A DNA stretch of 64,000 bases from an uncultured Bacteroidia bacterium (GCA_902762655.1 CACWOZ010000007.1:27617-91616); one strand, 5' to 3'. Positions 41,817 to 50,716 are shown, counted from the stretch's first letter. Translations and numbers: made by a program. The notes: generated from the letters alone by a model not told the origin.

Positions 41817-44563
41817 TAGAACAGCGTAGGTTCCTCGATAATCAGCTCCGGCACTGTGATGTCTTCCGGATCCGGAAGGATAATCTCTCCGGTAGGAAGC
41901 GAAAGGTCCTCGTCATCTGGCAGAATTATCTCCATAGGCTCTTCTGGCATCTCGGGCTCCTCGTCCTCCGGCTTCACCAGCGGCTCGATGAACTCCACCT
42001 TCTTGACTTGCTCGCGGTCGTGGCACTTCTTGCCCTTGGCGGTGATGCCCTTCTTGGCAATCCACTCCTCCGCATCGATGCACTCAGGCTCCTTGTGAGC
42101 CGATTTTCCTCCGAAGATGCAGCGATACTGCGGATGTTTGTCTTCGGAGATGTCCACCAGATAGGATTTGGGGGCATCCGAGATGAACAACATGGGGGAA
42201 TTGTCGTTTTCCACGAAGGAGAAACGCTTGACATAGAAGGCCTTGGCGGCTCCGTCATAGTAGAGGACGGTGTAGGTCTTGGAAGTATCCAACTTGCTGA
42301 TACTCAGCACGTCGCCCTGGTATTTGTTGACCAGATCGAACGAGGTTGTGTAGAAGGTTCCGTTCTTGAAGATGGCGAGCACCTTGTCTTCGCCCTCGAA
42401 CTGGCCGAGATACTGCCCGCGGCCATCCTCGTTGAGTTTCTGGATATCGGCGTCGTACCAGATGTCCTTGCCGGCGATGGTGGATACACCCTTGCTCTTG
42501 AGCGTGATGCGGGCGATGGAATTCTTGCTCACCAGGTTGCCTCGCGCGGTCTTGCTCTTGATGGCGAGCTGGGCGAAATCGTACTCCAGCGAAGTCTTCT
42601 TGAGTTTCGGTTTCGGACGCAGGGCGATGCGGACGGTCTCGGCCTCTCCGTTATGATTGGCCGTGAACCACATGATCTGCGAACCAGGAGCCCCCGTGGT
42701 GATGTCGTATTCCTTGTCGCGGGTGATCGAGGTGATGGCGAAACGCTTGGCATAGTAGACGCTGGTCTTGCCTTCGCGGTAAATCACGTTATAGATGGTG
42801 CGGTCGTCGCCGCGGTTGAACACGCCCACATAGAGCAGGTCCTTGCCGAAGAAGGCCTTGTCCTCCACCTTGGTGATGCGGTACTTGCCATCCTTGCCGA
42901 TTACGATGATCTCCGAAAGGTCGGAGCAGTCGCAGATGTAGGTGCCATTGTCGTCGCGCTTGAGGCCGATGCCCACGAATCCTTCCGCAAGATTGGCCTG
43001 CAGCTTGGCGTTGTTGTTGATGACCTTGGTGGCGGCGATGGTCTCGAAGCCGGTAAGCTCGGTGAGGCGCGGGAAATCCTTGCCGTACTTCTTCTTGAGG
43101 CCCTTGAACCACTCGATGGTGTAGCCGGTGATGTTGTCGATGTCTGCCTGCACCGCGGCCATCTGCTCCTCAAGGCCTGCGATCTTCTCTTCCACGGCCT
43201 TGACATCGAACTTGGATATCTTGCGCACGGGTTTGTCCACCAGGCGATGGATGTCGTCCATTACGATCTCTCGGCGGAGCTGAGCCTGGAATTCCTTCAT
43301 GCGGGCGAAGATATCGTCCAGCTGCTGCTCCCAGGAATTCTGGTCCTGTTCGAGTATCTTGTATACGCGGTTTTCGAAGAAGATGCGCTCCAGGCTGGAC
43401 CAGTGCCAGTCGTCTTCCAATTTGGCGAGCTTGATGCGGAGCTGCCGCTCCAGGAGGTCGCGTGTGTGGAAGGTGTCGTATTCGAGGATGTCGTGTACGG
43501 TGAGGAACTGCGGCTTGTTGTCCACGATCACGCAGGCATTGGGGGCGATATTCGCCTCGCAGTCGGTGAAGGCATAGAGGGCGTCGATGGTCTTGTCCGG
43601 CGACACGTCGTTGGGAAGATGGATGATGATATTCACCTTGTCGGTGGTCATATCCTCGATCTTCTTGATTTTTATCTTGCCCTTGTCCTTGGCCTTGAGG
43701 ATGGAGTCGATGAGTACGTGGGTGGTCTTGCCGTAGGGGATCTCGGTGATGGCCACGGTGTTTTTGTCCACTTTCTCGATGCGGGCGCGCACCTTCACGG
43801 AGCCGCCGCGCTGGCCGCGGTTGTATTTGCTGCAGTCGGCAAAGCCGCCTGTAGGGAAGTCGGGGTAGAGTTCGTATGGCTTGCCTTCGAGTATCTTGAC
43901 GGAGGCGTCCAGGAGTTCGTTGAAGTTATGGGGGAGGATCTTGGATGCCATGCCTACGGCGATGCCCTCGGTGCCCTGGGCGAGCAGGAGAGGGAAGCGG
44001 ACCGGGAGTTCGGTGGGCTCCTGGTTGCGTCCGTCGTAGGAGTTCATCCAGTTGGTGATTTCCGGATCGAAGACTACCTCCTTGGCGAACTTGGAGAGGC
44101 GCGCCTCGATGTATCGGGGCGCGGCGTTGGAATCTCCCGTGAGGATGTTGCCCCAGTTACCCTGGCAGTCCACGGTCAGATTCTTCTGGCCGAGCTGCAC
44201 GAGGGCTCCAAGGATGGATGCGTCGCCGTGGGGATGGTACTGCATGGCCTGGCCCACGATGTTGGCCACCTTGGTAAAGTTGCCGTCATCCATCTTGAAC
44301 ATGGCGTGCAGCACTCGCCTCTGCACGGGCTTGAGGCCGTCCACTATATGGGGGACGGCACGCTCCAGGATTACGTAGGAAGAATAGTCCAGGAACCAGT
44401 CCTTGAACATCCCGGAAAGTTTGAAGCGGCGGCTGTCGCTGCCTAGCAGGCGGTCGAACTTGCCTGCCTTCTCTTCGCTTCCTTCGCCTTCATCCAACAC
44501 CTCTTCCTCGACAGTCTGATCGTCGAGTTCTTCGTTCTGGATATCTTCGTAGTCTTCGCTCAT
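41816..44563 (-). CDS. parC: DNA topoisomerase IV subunit A
   Basis: 915 residues. DGLKPVQRRVLHAM and QAMQYHPHGDASI mark the winged-helix DNA gate; the catalytic tyrosine is Tyr151 in AAPRYIEARL. The C-terminal half has degenerate beta-pinwheel blades and an acidic, Pro-rich tail (PLVKPEDEEPEMPEEP region) typical of the Bacteroidales ParC; the GyrA box (QRRGGKG) was not found, supporting ParC over GyrA. It decatenates daughter chromosomes with ParE, which is not in this window. The N-terminal 35 residues are very acidic. Era lies 9 nt upstream. Confidence 0.93.
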   Translation of the reverse strand: MSEDYEDIQNEELDDQTVEEEVLDEGEGSEEKAGKFDRLLGSDSRRFKLSGMFKDWFLDYSSYVILERAVPHIVDGLKPVQRRVLHAMFKMDDGNFTKVANIVGQAMQYHPHGDASILGALVQLGQKNLTVDCQGNWGNILTGDSNAAPRYIEARLSKFAKEVVFDPEITNWMNSYDGRNQEPTELPVRFPLLLAQGTEGIAVGMASKILPHNFNELLDASVKILEGKPYELYPDFPTGGFADCSKYNRGQRGGSVKVRARIEKVDKNTVAITEIPYGKTTHVLIDSILKAKDKGKIKIKKIEDMTTDKVNIIIHLPNDVSPDKTIDALYAFTDCEANIAPNACVIVDNKPQFLTVHDILEYDTFHTRDLLERQLRIKLAKLEDDWHWSSLERIFFENRVYKILEQDQNSWEQQLDDIFARMKEFQAQLRREIVMDDIHRLVDKPVRKISKFDVKAVEEKIAGLEEQMAAVQADIDNITGYTIEWFKGLKKKYGKDFPRLTELTGFETIAATKVINNNAKLQANLAEGFVGIGLKRDDNGTYICDCSDLSEIIVIGKDGKYRITKVEDKAFFGKDLLYVGVFNRGDDRTIYNVIYREGKTSVYYAKRFAITSITRDKEYDITTGAPGSQIMWFTANHNGEAETVRIALRPKPKLKKTSLEYDFAQLAIKSKTARGNLVSKNSIARITLKSKGVSTIAGKDIWYDADIQKLNEDGRGQYLGQFEGEDKVLAIFKNGTFYTTSFDLVNKYQGDVLSISKLDTSKTYTVLYYDGAAKAFYVKRFSFVENDNSPMLFISDAPKSYLVDISEDKHPQYRCIFGGKSAHKEPECIDAEEWIAKKGITAKGKKCHDREQVKKVEFIEPLVKPEDEEPEMPEEPMEIILPDDEDLSLPTGEIILPDPEDITVPELIIEEPTLF

Positions 44564-44572
44564 AGTTCTATT

Positions 44573-45454
44573 TTAATCCTCGTAACCGAATTTCCGCAGT
44601 TCGCGGCGGCTTTCCCGCCAGTCCGGATCCACCTTTACAAGCAACTGGAGGAAGACTTTCTTCTGGAAGAAGTCTTCCATCTCGATTCGGGCCGCGGTGC
44701 CGGTTTTCTTGAGGGCCGCACCGCCCTTGCCTATGATGATGCCCTTCTGGGAATCGCGCATCACGTAGATGATCGCACCGATGTCGTAGCGCTCCTCGCC
44801 CTCCTTGAAAGTCTCTATCTCCACCTGGCAGCTGTAGGGAATTTCGTCCTTGTAGTTGAGGAGGATCTTCTCGCGTATGATTTCGGAGGCGAAGAAGCGG
44901 AGATTCCTGTCGGTAAACGTGTCTTTGTCGTACCAGGCAGGGGATTCCGGGAGATGCTCCACCACTGTGTTCATGATGGTCTCCAGATTGAAGTTCTCCT
45001 GTGCGGATGCGGGAATGATGATGGCGGCGGGAACCTTCTCCTGCCACCAGTCCATCAGTTCGCGCACCTTCTCCTGGCTGCTTATGTCTATCTTGTTGAT
45101 GACTATGATCACCGGGCAGTCCAGGCGGGAGAGTTTCTCCACATAATCCATGTTCTTGTCCGGCTTCTCAACCGTATCCGTTACATAAAGGATGATGTCG
45201 GCGTCGCCGATGGCGGTGTCGACGAAATTCATCATGTTCTGCTGCAGGCGGTAGACAGGCTTGAGAATGCCGGGAGTGTCGGAGTAGACAATCTGGAAGT
45301 CTTCACCGTTCACGATACCCATGATGCGGTGGCGGGTGGTCTGGGCCTTGGCCGTGACTATGCACAGTTTTTCGCCCACCATCGCGTTCATCAGCGTGCT
45401 CTTGCCGACGTTGGGGTTGCCTATGATATTGACAAATCCGGATTTATGCGCCAT
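44573..45454 (-). CDS. era: GTPase Era, 16S rRNA maturation factor
   Basis: 293 residues. G1 GNPNVGKSTLMNAM, G3 DTPGI, G4 NKID and the C-terminal KH domain with GIIIGKGGAALKKTG, which binds the 3' end of 16S rRNA. Length is typical. Its ATG overlaps the stop of the pseudouridine synthase gene by one base; parC follows after 9 nt. Confidence 0.95.
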   Translation of the reverse strand: MAHKSGFVNIIGNPNVGKSTLMNAMVGEKLCIVTAKAQTTRHRIMGIVNGEDFQIVYSDTPGILKPVYRLQQNMMNFVDTAIGDADIILYVTDTVEKPDKNMDYVEKLSRLDCPVIIVINKIDISSQEKVRELMDWWQEKVPAAIIIPASAQENFNLETIMNTVVEHLPESPAWYDKDTFTDRNLRFFASEIIREKILLNYKDEIPYSCQVEIETFKEGEERYDIGAIIYVMRDSQKGIIIGKGGAALKKTGTAARIEMEDFFQKKVFLQLLVKVDPDWRESRRELRKFGYED

Positions 45455-46686
45455 TATACGTATGCTCCCATTTTAAGGATATTGATCTCTCCTTCGGTGA
45501 GATAGCGCCACTCTCCCTTCTTGAGGCCCTTCTTTGTGAGGCCTGCGAAGTAGACGCGGTCCAGGGTGCGGACCTCGCAGCCCACAGCCTCGAATATGCG
45601 GCGCACCACGCGGTTCTTTCCGGAGTGGATCTCGATGCCGAGTTTGCGCTTGTCGTCAGGGTCGATGAATTCCAGGGCGTCTGCAGCGACCTTGCCGTCG
45701 CTCAAGTCCACACCTGCGAGTATCTCCTGGCGGGCCTCCTCGGTGAGGGGCTTGTTGAGCACCACCTGGTAGATCTTCTTCTTGTCGTAGGAAGGATGCG
45801 TGAGGCGTTCGGAGATTTCGCCGTCGTTGGTGAACATCAGCACGCCCGTGGTGGCCTTGTCGAGGCGTCCGACAGGATAAACCCTTGTCTGGCAGCCTTT
45901 CAGAAGGTCCATGACCGTCTTCTCTGCGTGAGGGTCGGATGCGGTGGTGACATAGCCCTTGGGCTTGTTCATCACAATGTATACCTTAGCCTCTCCGCGG
46001 AGGGTTTCGCCGTTGAATTTGACTACGTCGGTAAGGATATTGACCTTGGTGCCGAGTTCGGTGACCACCTCTCCATTAACGGTGACGACGCCTGCCTGAA
46101 TCATGGTGTCGGCCTCACGGCGGGAGCAGACTCCTGAATTGGCGATGAATTTGTTGAGGCGGATTTCCTCCTTCACGAGGTTGGGAGCCGAGTCGAAATC
46201 GGATACCGGCCTTGCTTTGGGGCTGGCCTCTATCATGCGGCTGATGCCTTCTTCTGATGCCTTGTTGAAACCGTTGCCGGCGCGTTTGGCGCCATAAGAG
46301 GGTTTCTGCCCAAAGGGCTTGCGCTCTCCGTACTGCTGGCGCTCGCCGAACTGCTTACGCTCGCCGTACTGTTTGCGTTCGCCATACTGCTTGCGTTCGC
46401 CATATTGCTTGCGCTCTCCGTATTGCTTACGTTCGCCATTACTCCTGTGCTCACCGTAACTCCGGCCCTCGCCGGGACCGTTACGCCGATCGCCGTATCC
46501 GCGGCCTTCGCCGCCCCTGCGCTCACCGAAACCACGGCGCTCGCCGTAACTCCTGTGCTCGCCATAATTGTTCCCGCGCCCTTCGCCTTCACCGCGCTTC
46601 TCGCTGGTGCTGTAGGCGGGGCGGGATCCTGCCGAAGCCGACCTTCTCGGCCTTAACTTGCGGCCATCTTTACTGAATTCTGCCAT
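45454..46686 (-). CDS. RluB/RsuA-type rRNA pseudouridine synthase with repetitive basic N-terminal extension
   Basis: 410 residues. Residues ~172-215 form the S4 RNA-binding domain (RLNKFIANSGVCSRREADTM); the catalytic Asp is in VGRLDKATTGVLMFTNDGE; the C-terminal part (SGKNRVVRRIFEAVGCEV) is typical of RluB/RsuA. In front of it stands a ~150-residue low-complexity extension rich in Gly, Arg, Glu and Tyr, including about seven six-residue units of the GERKQY kind (18-bp repeats at about 46314-46437). The extension is expected to be disordered and RNA-binding. Which U in 23S or 16S rRNA is modified cannot be told. First gene of the era-parC-aroK operon. Confidence 0.88.
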   Translation of the reverse strand: MAEFSKDGRKLRPRRSASAGSRPAYSTSEKRGEGEGRGNNYGEHRSYGERRGFGERRGGEGRGYGDRRNGPGEGRSYGEHRSNGERKQYGERKQYGERKQYGERKQYGERKQFGERQQYGERKPFGQKPSYGAKRAGNGFNKASEEGISRMIEASPKARPVSDFDSAPNLVKEEIRLNKFIANSGVCSRREADTMIQAGVVTVNGEVVTELGTKVNILTDVVKFNGETLRGEAKVYIVMNKPKGYVTTASDPHAEKTVMDLLKGCQTRVYPVGRLDKATTGVLMFTNDGEISERLTHPSYDKKKIYQVVLNKPLTEEARQEILAGVDLSDGKVAADALEFIDPDDKRKLGIEIHSGKNRVVRRIFEAVGCEVRTLDRVYFAGLTKKGLKKGEWRYLTEGEINILKMGAYV

Positions 46687-46742
46687 TGTCTTGAATTAAT
46701 TGCATGAGTACGACTCACGTCGCGCTGCAATGCCTTTGAAAA

Positions 46743-47528
46743 TTATTGTAGGTTAAAAATATATGTAATCGTGCCTTCCTGCATGGCAGGTGCGTCGATT
46801 TTCTGATCGAAATGGGCTTTCATCGCGGCCGCCCGGGCTGCAGCCCAAAGTTTCGCGCTGGTTACCGTGGTGCCGTCGGCTCCCGCCTCTGCGCGCTTCA
46901 CATTGCCGTAGTTGTCGACCCATATCTTGACCACGACCTTGCCGCTTTCCTGCACATCGTAAGCGGGCTTGACCAGGGTGGACTTGTTCACCTTGCGGCC
47001 TTCCACATGGGCGTTGGCCACGCCTTCGGTGCGGGCTTTCTCGGTATTGCCTGTGGCCTGTCCGGCGCGGAAGTCGGAGGAAGCCTCGCGGGCGTTATGA
47101 GGTGCGGTAAGGGTGGTGTCCTTCTTTGCCATTCCGGGGAAAGCGGCGCGGGGATCGAGCTTGGGCTCTTCCTCGCGGGGAGGTTCAGGGGTTTCCACGT
47201 CGCCGAAGTCATCCGGCTTTGCGGCGGGAGTCAGGTTCTGCGCCAGACTCTCGTTGGGGGATTCGCTCTTCTGCACGAGCTCCACATCCTTTTCCAAATC
47301 GACATCCTCTCCCCGGGGTTCACGTCCGTATACCGGCTTGAACCGGACTTCTTCCTCCTCGGTATAGTCGATAAGGAAAGAAGTTTCTTCCGGCGGAGGA
47401 TAGATGTAGCTGAGCCCGGAGAAAGACACCAGACACAGGGCTGAGGCGTGCAGCAGCACCGTCAGCACGATGCCGGTCACCTTCGACCTGTCCTCGGTCT
47501 TCTTTCTTTCGCGCAGATACTCTTTCAT
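46743..47528 (-). CDS. TonB-like energy transducer
   Basis: 261 residues: short cytoplasmic N-terminus, one TM helix (about 18-40, VTGIVLTVLLHASALCLVSF), a Pro/Glu-rich periplasmic stretch (ETPEPPREEEPKLDP) and a C-terminal TonB/TolA-like domain (VVVKIWVDNYGNVKRAEAG, ending TYIFNLQ). The final domain is the divergent Bacteroidales TonB type. With ExbB and ExbD immediately upstream it would power SusC-family transporters such as the one in this window. Confidence 0.8.
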   Translation of the reverse strand: MKEYLRERKKTEDRSKVTGIVLTVLLHASALCLVSFSGLSYIYPPPEETSFLIDYTEEEEVRFKPVYGREPRGEDVDLEKDVELVQKSESPNESLAQNLTPAAKPDDFGDVETPEPPREEEPKLDPRAAFPGMAKKDTTLTAPHNAREASSDFRAGQATGNTEKARTEGVANAHVEGRKVNKSTLVKPAYDVQESGKVVVKIWVDNYGNVKRAEAGADGTTVTSAKLWAAARAAAMKAHFDQKIDAPAMQEGTITYIFNLQ

Positions 47529-47530
47529 CT

Positions 47531-47944
47531 TTACTCAGGCTGGGTTGCGAGTATTACTTTGTAGTGGTTGCGCTTGGCGATGTTCATCACCTGCACGATC
47601 TCGCCGATGGGGACGCTCTCGTCGGAGTAGATGCTGAAGGTAGGATCCTCCTCGTTCTGGAGAAGCCCCACGAGGTCATCTTCCACCTGCTCTATGCCAT
47701 TCTCGGCAAGTTCGTTACCGTTGATGTGATAGGTGTACTGCCCGTCACCCCAGTCCTTGATGCTCACGCTGACGGTGGGCTTCGCGCTCACCTGTCCGGT
47801 GCTCTTGGGGAGCAGGAGCTTGAGGGCGTTGGGATTGATGAGGGTGGACGTCACCAGGAAGAAGATGAGCAGCAGGAACACGATGTCGGTCATACTCGAC
47901 ATCGAGAACGAAGCGTCCACCTTTGTTGTTCTCTTGATTGCCAT
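47531..47944 (-). CDS. exbD: ExbD/TolR-family biopolymer transport protein
   Basis: 137 residues: cytoplasmic tail, one TM helix with the conserved Asp in SSMTDIVFLLLIFFLVTSTL, and a small periplasmic domain ending YKVILATQPE. The Asp carries protons in the ExbBD motor. ATG overlaps the exbB stop by one base and the TonB gene follows after 2 nt. Confidence 0.92.
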   Translation of the reverse strand: MAIKRTTKVDASFSMSSMTDIVFLLLIFFLVTSTLINPNALKLLLPKSTGQVSAKPTVSVSIKDWGDGQYTYHINGNELAENGIEQVEDDLVGLLQNEEDPTFSIYSDESVPIGEIVQVMNIAKRNHYKVILATQPE

Positions 47945-48669
47945 TATTCTTCGGGTTTGACCGTTGGTGTGGATTCGGGATCATTGAGCACATCCATGAA
48001 ACCGATGGTTGCATTCTCCATGGTGAAAACCACGTCGGAGATACGGGATGTGAGGTAGTTGTATCCGAAGTATGCAAGAATACCCACGATCAGACCTCCC
48101 ACGGTGGTGATCATTGCTTCGTAGATACCTCCGGAGAGAAGGGTGATGTCGATGTTGTTGCCTGCGTTGGCCATGTTGAAGAAGGCTCTTACCATACCCA
48201 TGACGGTGCCGAGGAATCCTAGCATAGGTGCGCCGCCGGCGATGGTCGCGAGGAAGGGAAGACCCTTCTCGAGACGAGCCACCTCAAGGTTGCCGGTGTT
48301 TTCGACCGCGGCCTGGATGTCGGTGAGGGGACGTCCGATGCGCTCGAGTCCCTTCTCTACCAGACGTGCGGTAGGATTGTCATATTTGCCGCAGAGGGCG
48401 ATGGCAGACTTGGTCTTGCCGTCGTGTATGTAATCGCGGATGTCGTCGATGAAATTCCTGTCCACATTCGATGCGCGGTTGATCTGCACGAGTTTCTTGC
48501 CGAAGATGTAAATCGCTATGATGGAGAGGAGGAGCAGGACAATCATGATCCATCCGCCCTTCATTGCCATGTCGATGAGCGAATAAGACATCTCCTGCGG
48601 AACCGGAGCGGCCTGCACTGCCTCTGCGAGAGTGTCGGCCTGGAGTAAAGTAAAGAGCATAATTCCCAT
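47944..48669 (-). CDS. exbB: MotA/TolQ/ExbB proton-channel protein
   Basis: 241 residues (ATG 48669; another in-frame ATG at 48660). Three TM helices: near 37-58 (GGWIMIVLLLLSIIAIYIFG), then the pair around GFLGTVMGMVRAF and ISTVGGLIVGILAYFGYNYL-like segments (here MITTVGGLIVGILAYFGYN). LATIAGGAPMLGFLGTVMGM is the signature of the ExbB/TolQ channel. With ExbD it forms the inner-membrane motor for TonB. Confidence 0.92.
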   Translation of the reverse strand: MGIMLFTLLQADTLAEAVQAAPVPQEMSYSLIDMAMKGGWIMIVLLLLSIIAIYIFGKKLVQINRASNVDRNFIDDIRDYIHDGKTKSAIALCGKYDNPTARLVEKGLERIGRPLTDIQAAVENTGNLEVARLEKGLPFLATIAGGAPMLGFLGTVMGMVRAFFNMANAGNNIDITLLSGGIYEAMITTVGGLIVGILAYFGYNYLTSRISDVVFTMENATIGFMDVLNDPESTPTVKPEE

Positions 48670-48685
48670 AAATTATAATATCGCA

Positions 48686-48693
48686 CAAATATA
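48686..48693 (-). promoter_or_regulatory. -7 box (TATATTTG) of the exbB-exbD-tonB operon
   Basis: On the minus strand TATATTTG matches TAnnTTTG exactly and lies 16 nt before the exbB ATG (48669). No convincing TTTG at the right distance; the region upstream is the end of the ROK operon (48694-48816), otherwise empty. Confidence 0.55.
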
Positions 48694-48816
48694 ATCAAAA
48701 AAACTCAATTCCCGCCGGTATATCCGCCTCGCATAAAAAATGCTCGACGGCAAAAGCTCCGGGCAGCCACCATAATGCCCACCGCAGCCGCTGTGCCTCC
48801 AGCGACGGCAGAGAGA

Positions 48817-49779
48817 TCAGAGTGTGGCGGCGAGGGAGAGGGCGGCGATGTCGCCGATGGATTCGCCGAGTTCGGCGGGTTTGACCTTGCAGACGGCGGC
48901 GGCGCCGGGGAGGGCGTCGCGGTCGATGGCGGCCTGCATGAACGGGCGGATGAGTTCCTCGGCGCGGACGAAGATGCTGCCTATGGCGATCACCTCCGGA
49001 TTCAGCATGTCTATAACCATCGCGAGGGCCTTGCCCAGATAGGTGGCGGAGGTGCGGTAGATGCTCTTCGCGAGTTCGTCCCCGGCCTTGGCTGCTTCGG
49101 CCACGGTGCGGGCGCTGATGGCGGAAAGATTCCCGTCCGGGCACCACGCCACCTTCTCTCCCATCATCAGCTTCTCTTTTACGGCAGATGCGGCGAGCTG
49201 GGCGATCCCTCCTCCGCTGGCGAATCCTTCCACGGATCCGGCCTTTCCGTAGCCCACCGGTCCGAATTCCGAGAGGCGGATGTGCCCTAGTTCGCCGGCA
49301 TTGTCGTTGGTGCCGGAGTAGAGTCTGCCGTCCAGCACCAGACCCGCTCCAAGGCCGGTGCCGAAGGTCAGGAAGACCATGTTGCGCGTGCCTCTGCCGG
49401 CGCCGTACTTCCACTCGGCCAGGGCGCAGGCATTTGCGTCATTCTGCAGCACCGCGGGGATGCCGGTGGCTTCGCGGACCATGTCCACGATGGGGATGTT
49501 GTCCCATCCGGGGAGATTCGGCGGCGACATCACTATGCCTTTGCGACTGTCCAGGGGGCCGCCGCAGGAGATGCCTATCCCTCTGGTGTTGGAGGCGTCC
49601 AGGCCGTGCCGGGCGCACATTCCCTTGAGTTCAGAGATGATGCGGCCGATGGTGCCTTGCACGTCGGTGGTGTCAAAGCGCACCTTATCGGCGATGGAGA
49701 TGTCGCCGTCGGTGTCCAGTCCGAAGATGACGGCGCATTTGGTGCCGCCTATATCTATTCCGAGGAGTTGCTGTATCAT
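48817..49779 (-). CDS. ROK-family sugar kinase lacking the zinc cysteines
   Basis: 320 residues. Phosphate-binding LLGIDIGGTKCAVIF, catalytic Asp114 in QNDANACAL, TFGTGLGAGLVLDG, and His166 in AGELGHI are present. The ROK zinc motif CGCGxxGCxE is replaced by VGYGKAGSVE (residues 175-184): all three cysteines are lost while the glycines and Glu remain. Likely a glucokinase or related sugar kinase, consistent with glucose produced by the starch system; no HTH is attached, so it is an enzyme rather than a repressor. It begins 1 nt after the truA stop. Confidence 0.85.
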   Translation of the reverse strand: MIQQLLGIDIGGTKCAVIFGLDTDGDISIADKVRFDTTDVQGTIGRIISELKGMCARHGLDASNTRGIGISCGGPLDSRKGIVMSPPNLPGWDNIPIVDMVREATGIPAVLQNDANACALAEWKYGAGRGTRNMVFLTFGTGLGAGLVLDGRLYSGTNDNAGELGHIRLSEFGPVGYGKAGSVEGFASGGGIAQLAASAVKEKLMMGEKVAWCPDGNLSAISARTVAEAAKAGDELAKSIYRTSATYLGKALAMVIDMLNPEVIAIGSIFVRAEELIRPFMQAAIDRDALPGAAAVCKVKPAELGESIGDIAALSLAATL

Positions 49780-49780
49780 G

Positions 49781-50692
49781 TCAGTATTCTATTTTGGAGA
49801 GGAACAATGCGTGCCCCGGCACCGACTCCCCGGCAAGACTGCGGTGTGTTGCCCGTCGCGGAGAGATTGGTCCGTCTGCCGGCAGGACGAGCCCGCCGAA
49901 CTTTTCGACACTGCGCTTTCCGCGCCCCACATCTATCAGCGTTCCCACGATCGCCCGCACCATGTTCCGCAGGAACCTGTCCGCCGCTATCCGGAAGAAC
50001 CAGTACTGCGGAATCTGCGAAGTCGGAGCCGCTCCCTCCACCGCGGCGGGCAAAGGGCCCGTCTGTGTCCCGCAAGGGGACCCCAGTACGGGCATTGCCC
50101 GGCCGTATGACGCCTTCGCAGGAGCGGCTCCGACTTCTCCCATAATCTGAACGTGCGACGGCGTATACGGCTGCCAGAACGCCTCGAAAACGGTGCACAC
50201 CGATGTCTTGTTGTCTGCCCCGGCCTTCTCGAAACACGAAAAATCATGCGTCCCTACCAGCAGCGAAGCCGCAAGGTTCATGGCATCGAAATCCAGCCCC
50301 GGATAACCGCATTGCCAGGAAAAAGCCTCCACGAAAGGATCTTTGCTCCTGTGTATGAAGTAGGTATATTCCCGCCTCACGGCATCGAAACGCGCATGGA
50401 AATCGTGGCCTGCCTCGGAGATGGAATTTACCACCACAGTGCGGGGAAGGATGGCATTTAATTTGTAGCGGAAGTCTTCTGCCGCAAGGCCTGCGGGGCC
50501 GTCGAAACACGCTACGTAACCGATTGCATTCACGCCTGTGTCCGTACGTCCCGCCCCGATCACCGGAGTCTCCGTGCCCAGAATCCTGCCCAGGGCTTCT
50601 TCGAGGCATTGCTGGACCGACGGGTCGGAGGGCTGGCGCTGCCAGCCGCGGAAGAGAGCACCGGCATATGACAATGTAATGGAATAACGCAT
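49781..50692 (-). CDS. truA: tRNA pseudouridine(38-40) synthase with an in-frame ~40-residue insertion
   Basis: 303 residues; TruA is normally ~245-265. MRYSITLSYAGALFRGWQRQ, the catalytic Asp51 in GAGRTDTGVNA, FHARFDAVRREYTYFI and RFLRNMVRAIVGTLIDVGRG identify it. Between the strand SHVQIMG and YWFFRIAADRF, where the family goes straight on, residues ~186-225 (EVGAAPAK... to ...AAVEGAAPTS) are added; they are encoded by a DNA segment with perfect 17-bp inverted ends. The insertion is in frame and both flanking parts are intact, so the enzyme is probably active. The start ATG (50692) is 6 nt after a TAACTTTG box. Confidence 0.93.
   Translation of the reverse strand: MRYSITLSYAGALFRGWQRQPSDPSVQQCLEEALGRILGTETPVIGAGRTDTGVNAIGYVACFDGPAGLAAEDFRYKLNAILPRTVVVNSISEAGHDFHARFDAVRREYTYFIHRSKDPFVEAFSWQCGYPGLDFDAMNLAASLLVGTHDFSCFEKAGADNKTSVCTVFEAFWQPYTPSHVQIMGEVGAAPAKASYGRAMPVLGSPCGTQTGPLPAAVEGAAPTSQIPQYWFFRIAADRFLRNMVRAIVGTLIDVGRGKRSVEKFGGLVLPADGPISPRRATHRSLAGESVPGHALFLSKIEY
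50019..50137. repeat. Palindrome-bounded element inserted in truA (119 nt)
   Basis: GAAGTCGGAGCCGCTCC (50019-50035) and GGAGCGGCTCCGACTTC (50121-50137) are perfect inverted repeats of 17 bp. Inside, CGGGCAA (50047-50053) pairs with TTGCCCG (50095-50101) and GGGGACCCC (50076-50084) is itself palindromic, so the whole unit can fold into a long branched stem. No ORF for a transposase; if mobile, it is non-autonomous. Confidence 0.75.
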
Positions 50693-50698
50693 AGCATA

Positions 50699-50706
50699 CA
50701 AAGTTA
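50699..50706 (-). promoter_or_regulatory. truA -7 box (TAACTTTG)
   Basis: On the minus strand TAACTTTG matches TAnnTTTG and ends 6 nt before the truA ATG. It occupies the 24-nt gap between divergent truA and moxR. A TTGATG word on the same strand (about 50730-50735) may serve as -33. Confidence 0.6.
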
Positions 50707-50716
50707 TCAAAAATAT

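Noticed and set aside
42008-44446. 812-residue open frame antisense to parC
   Set aside because: It lies fully inside parC, has no family motifs, and arises from the GC-rich third positions of the real gene. The ParC frame has catalytic residues and fits its neighbours.
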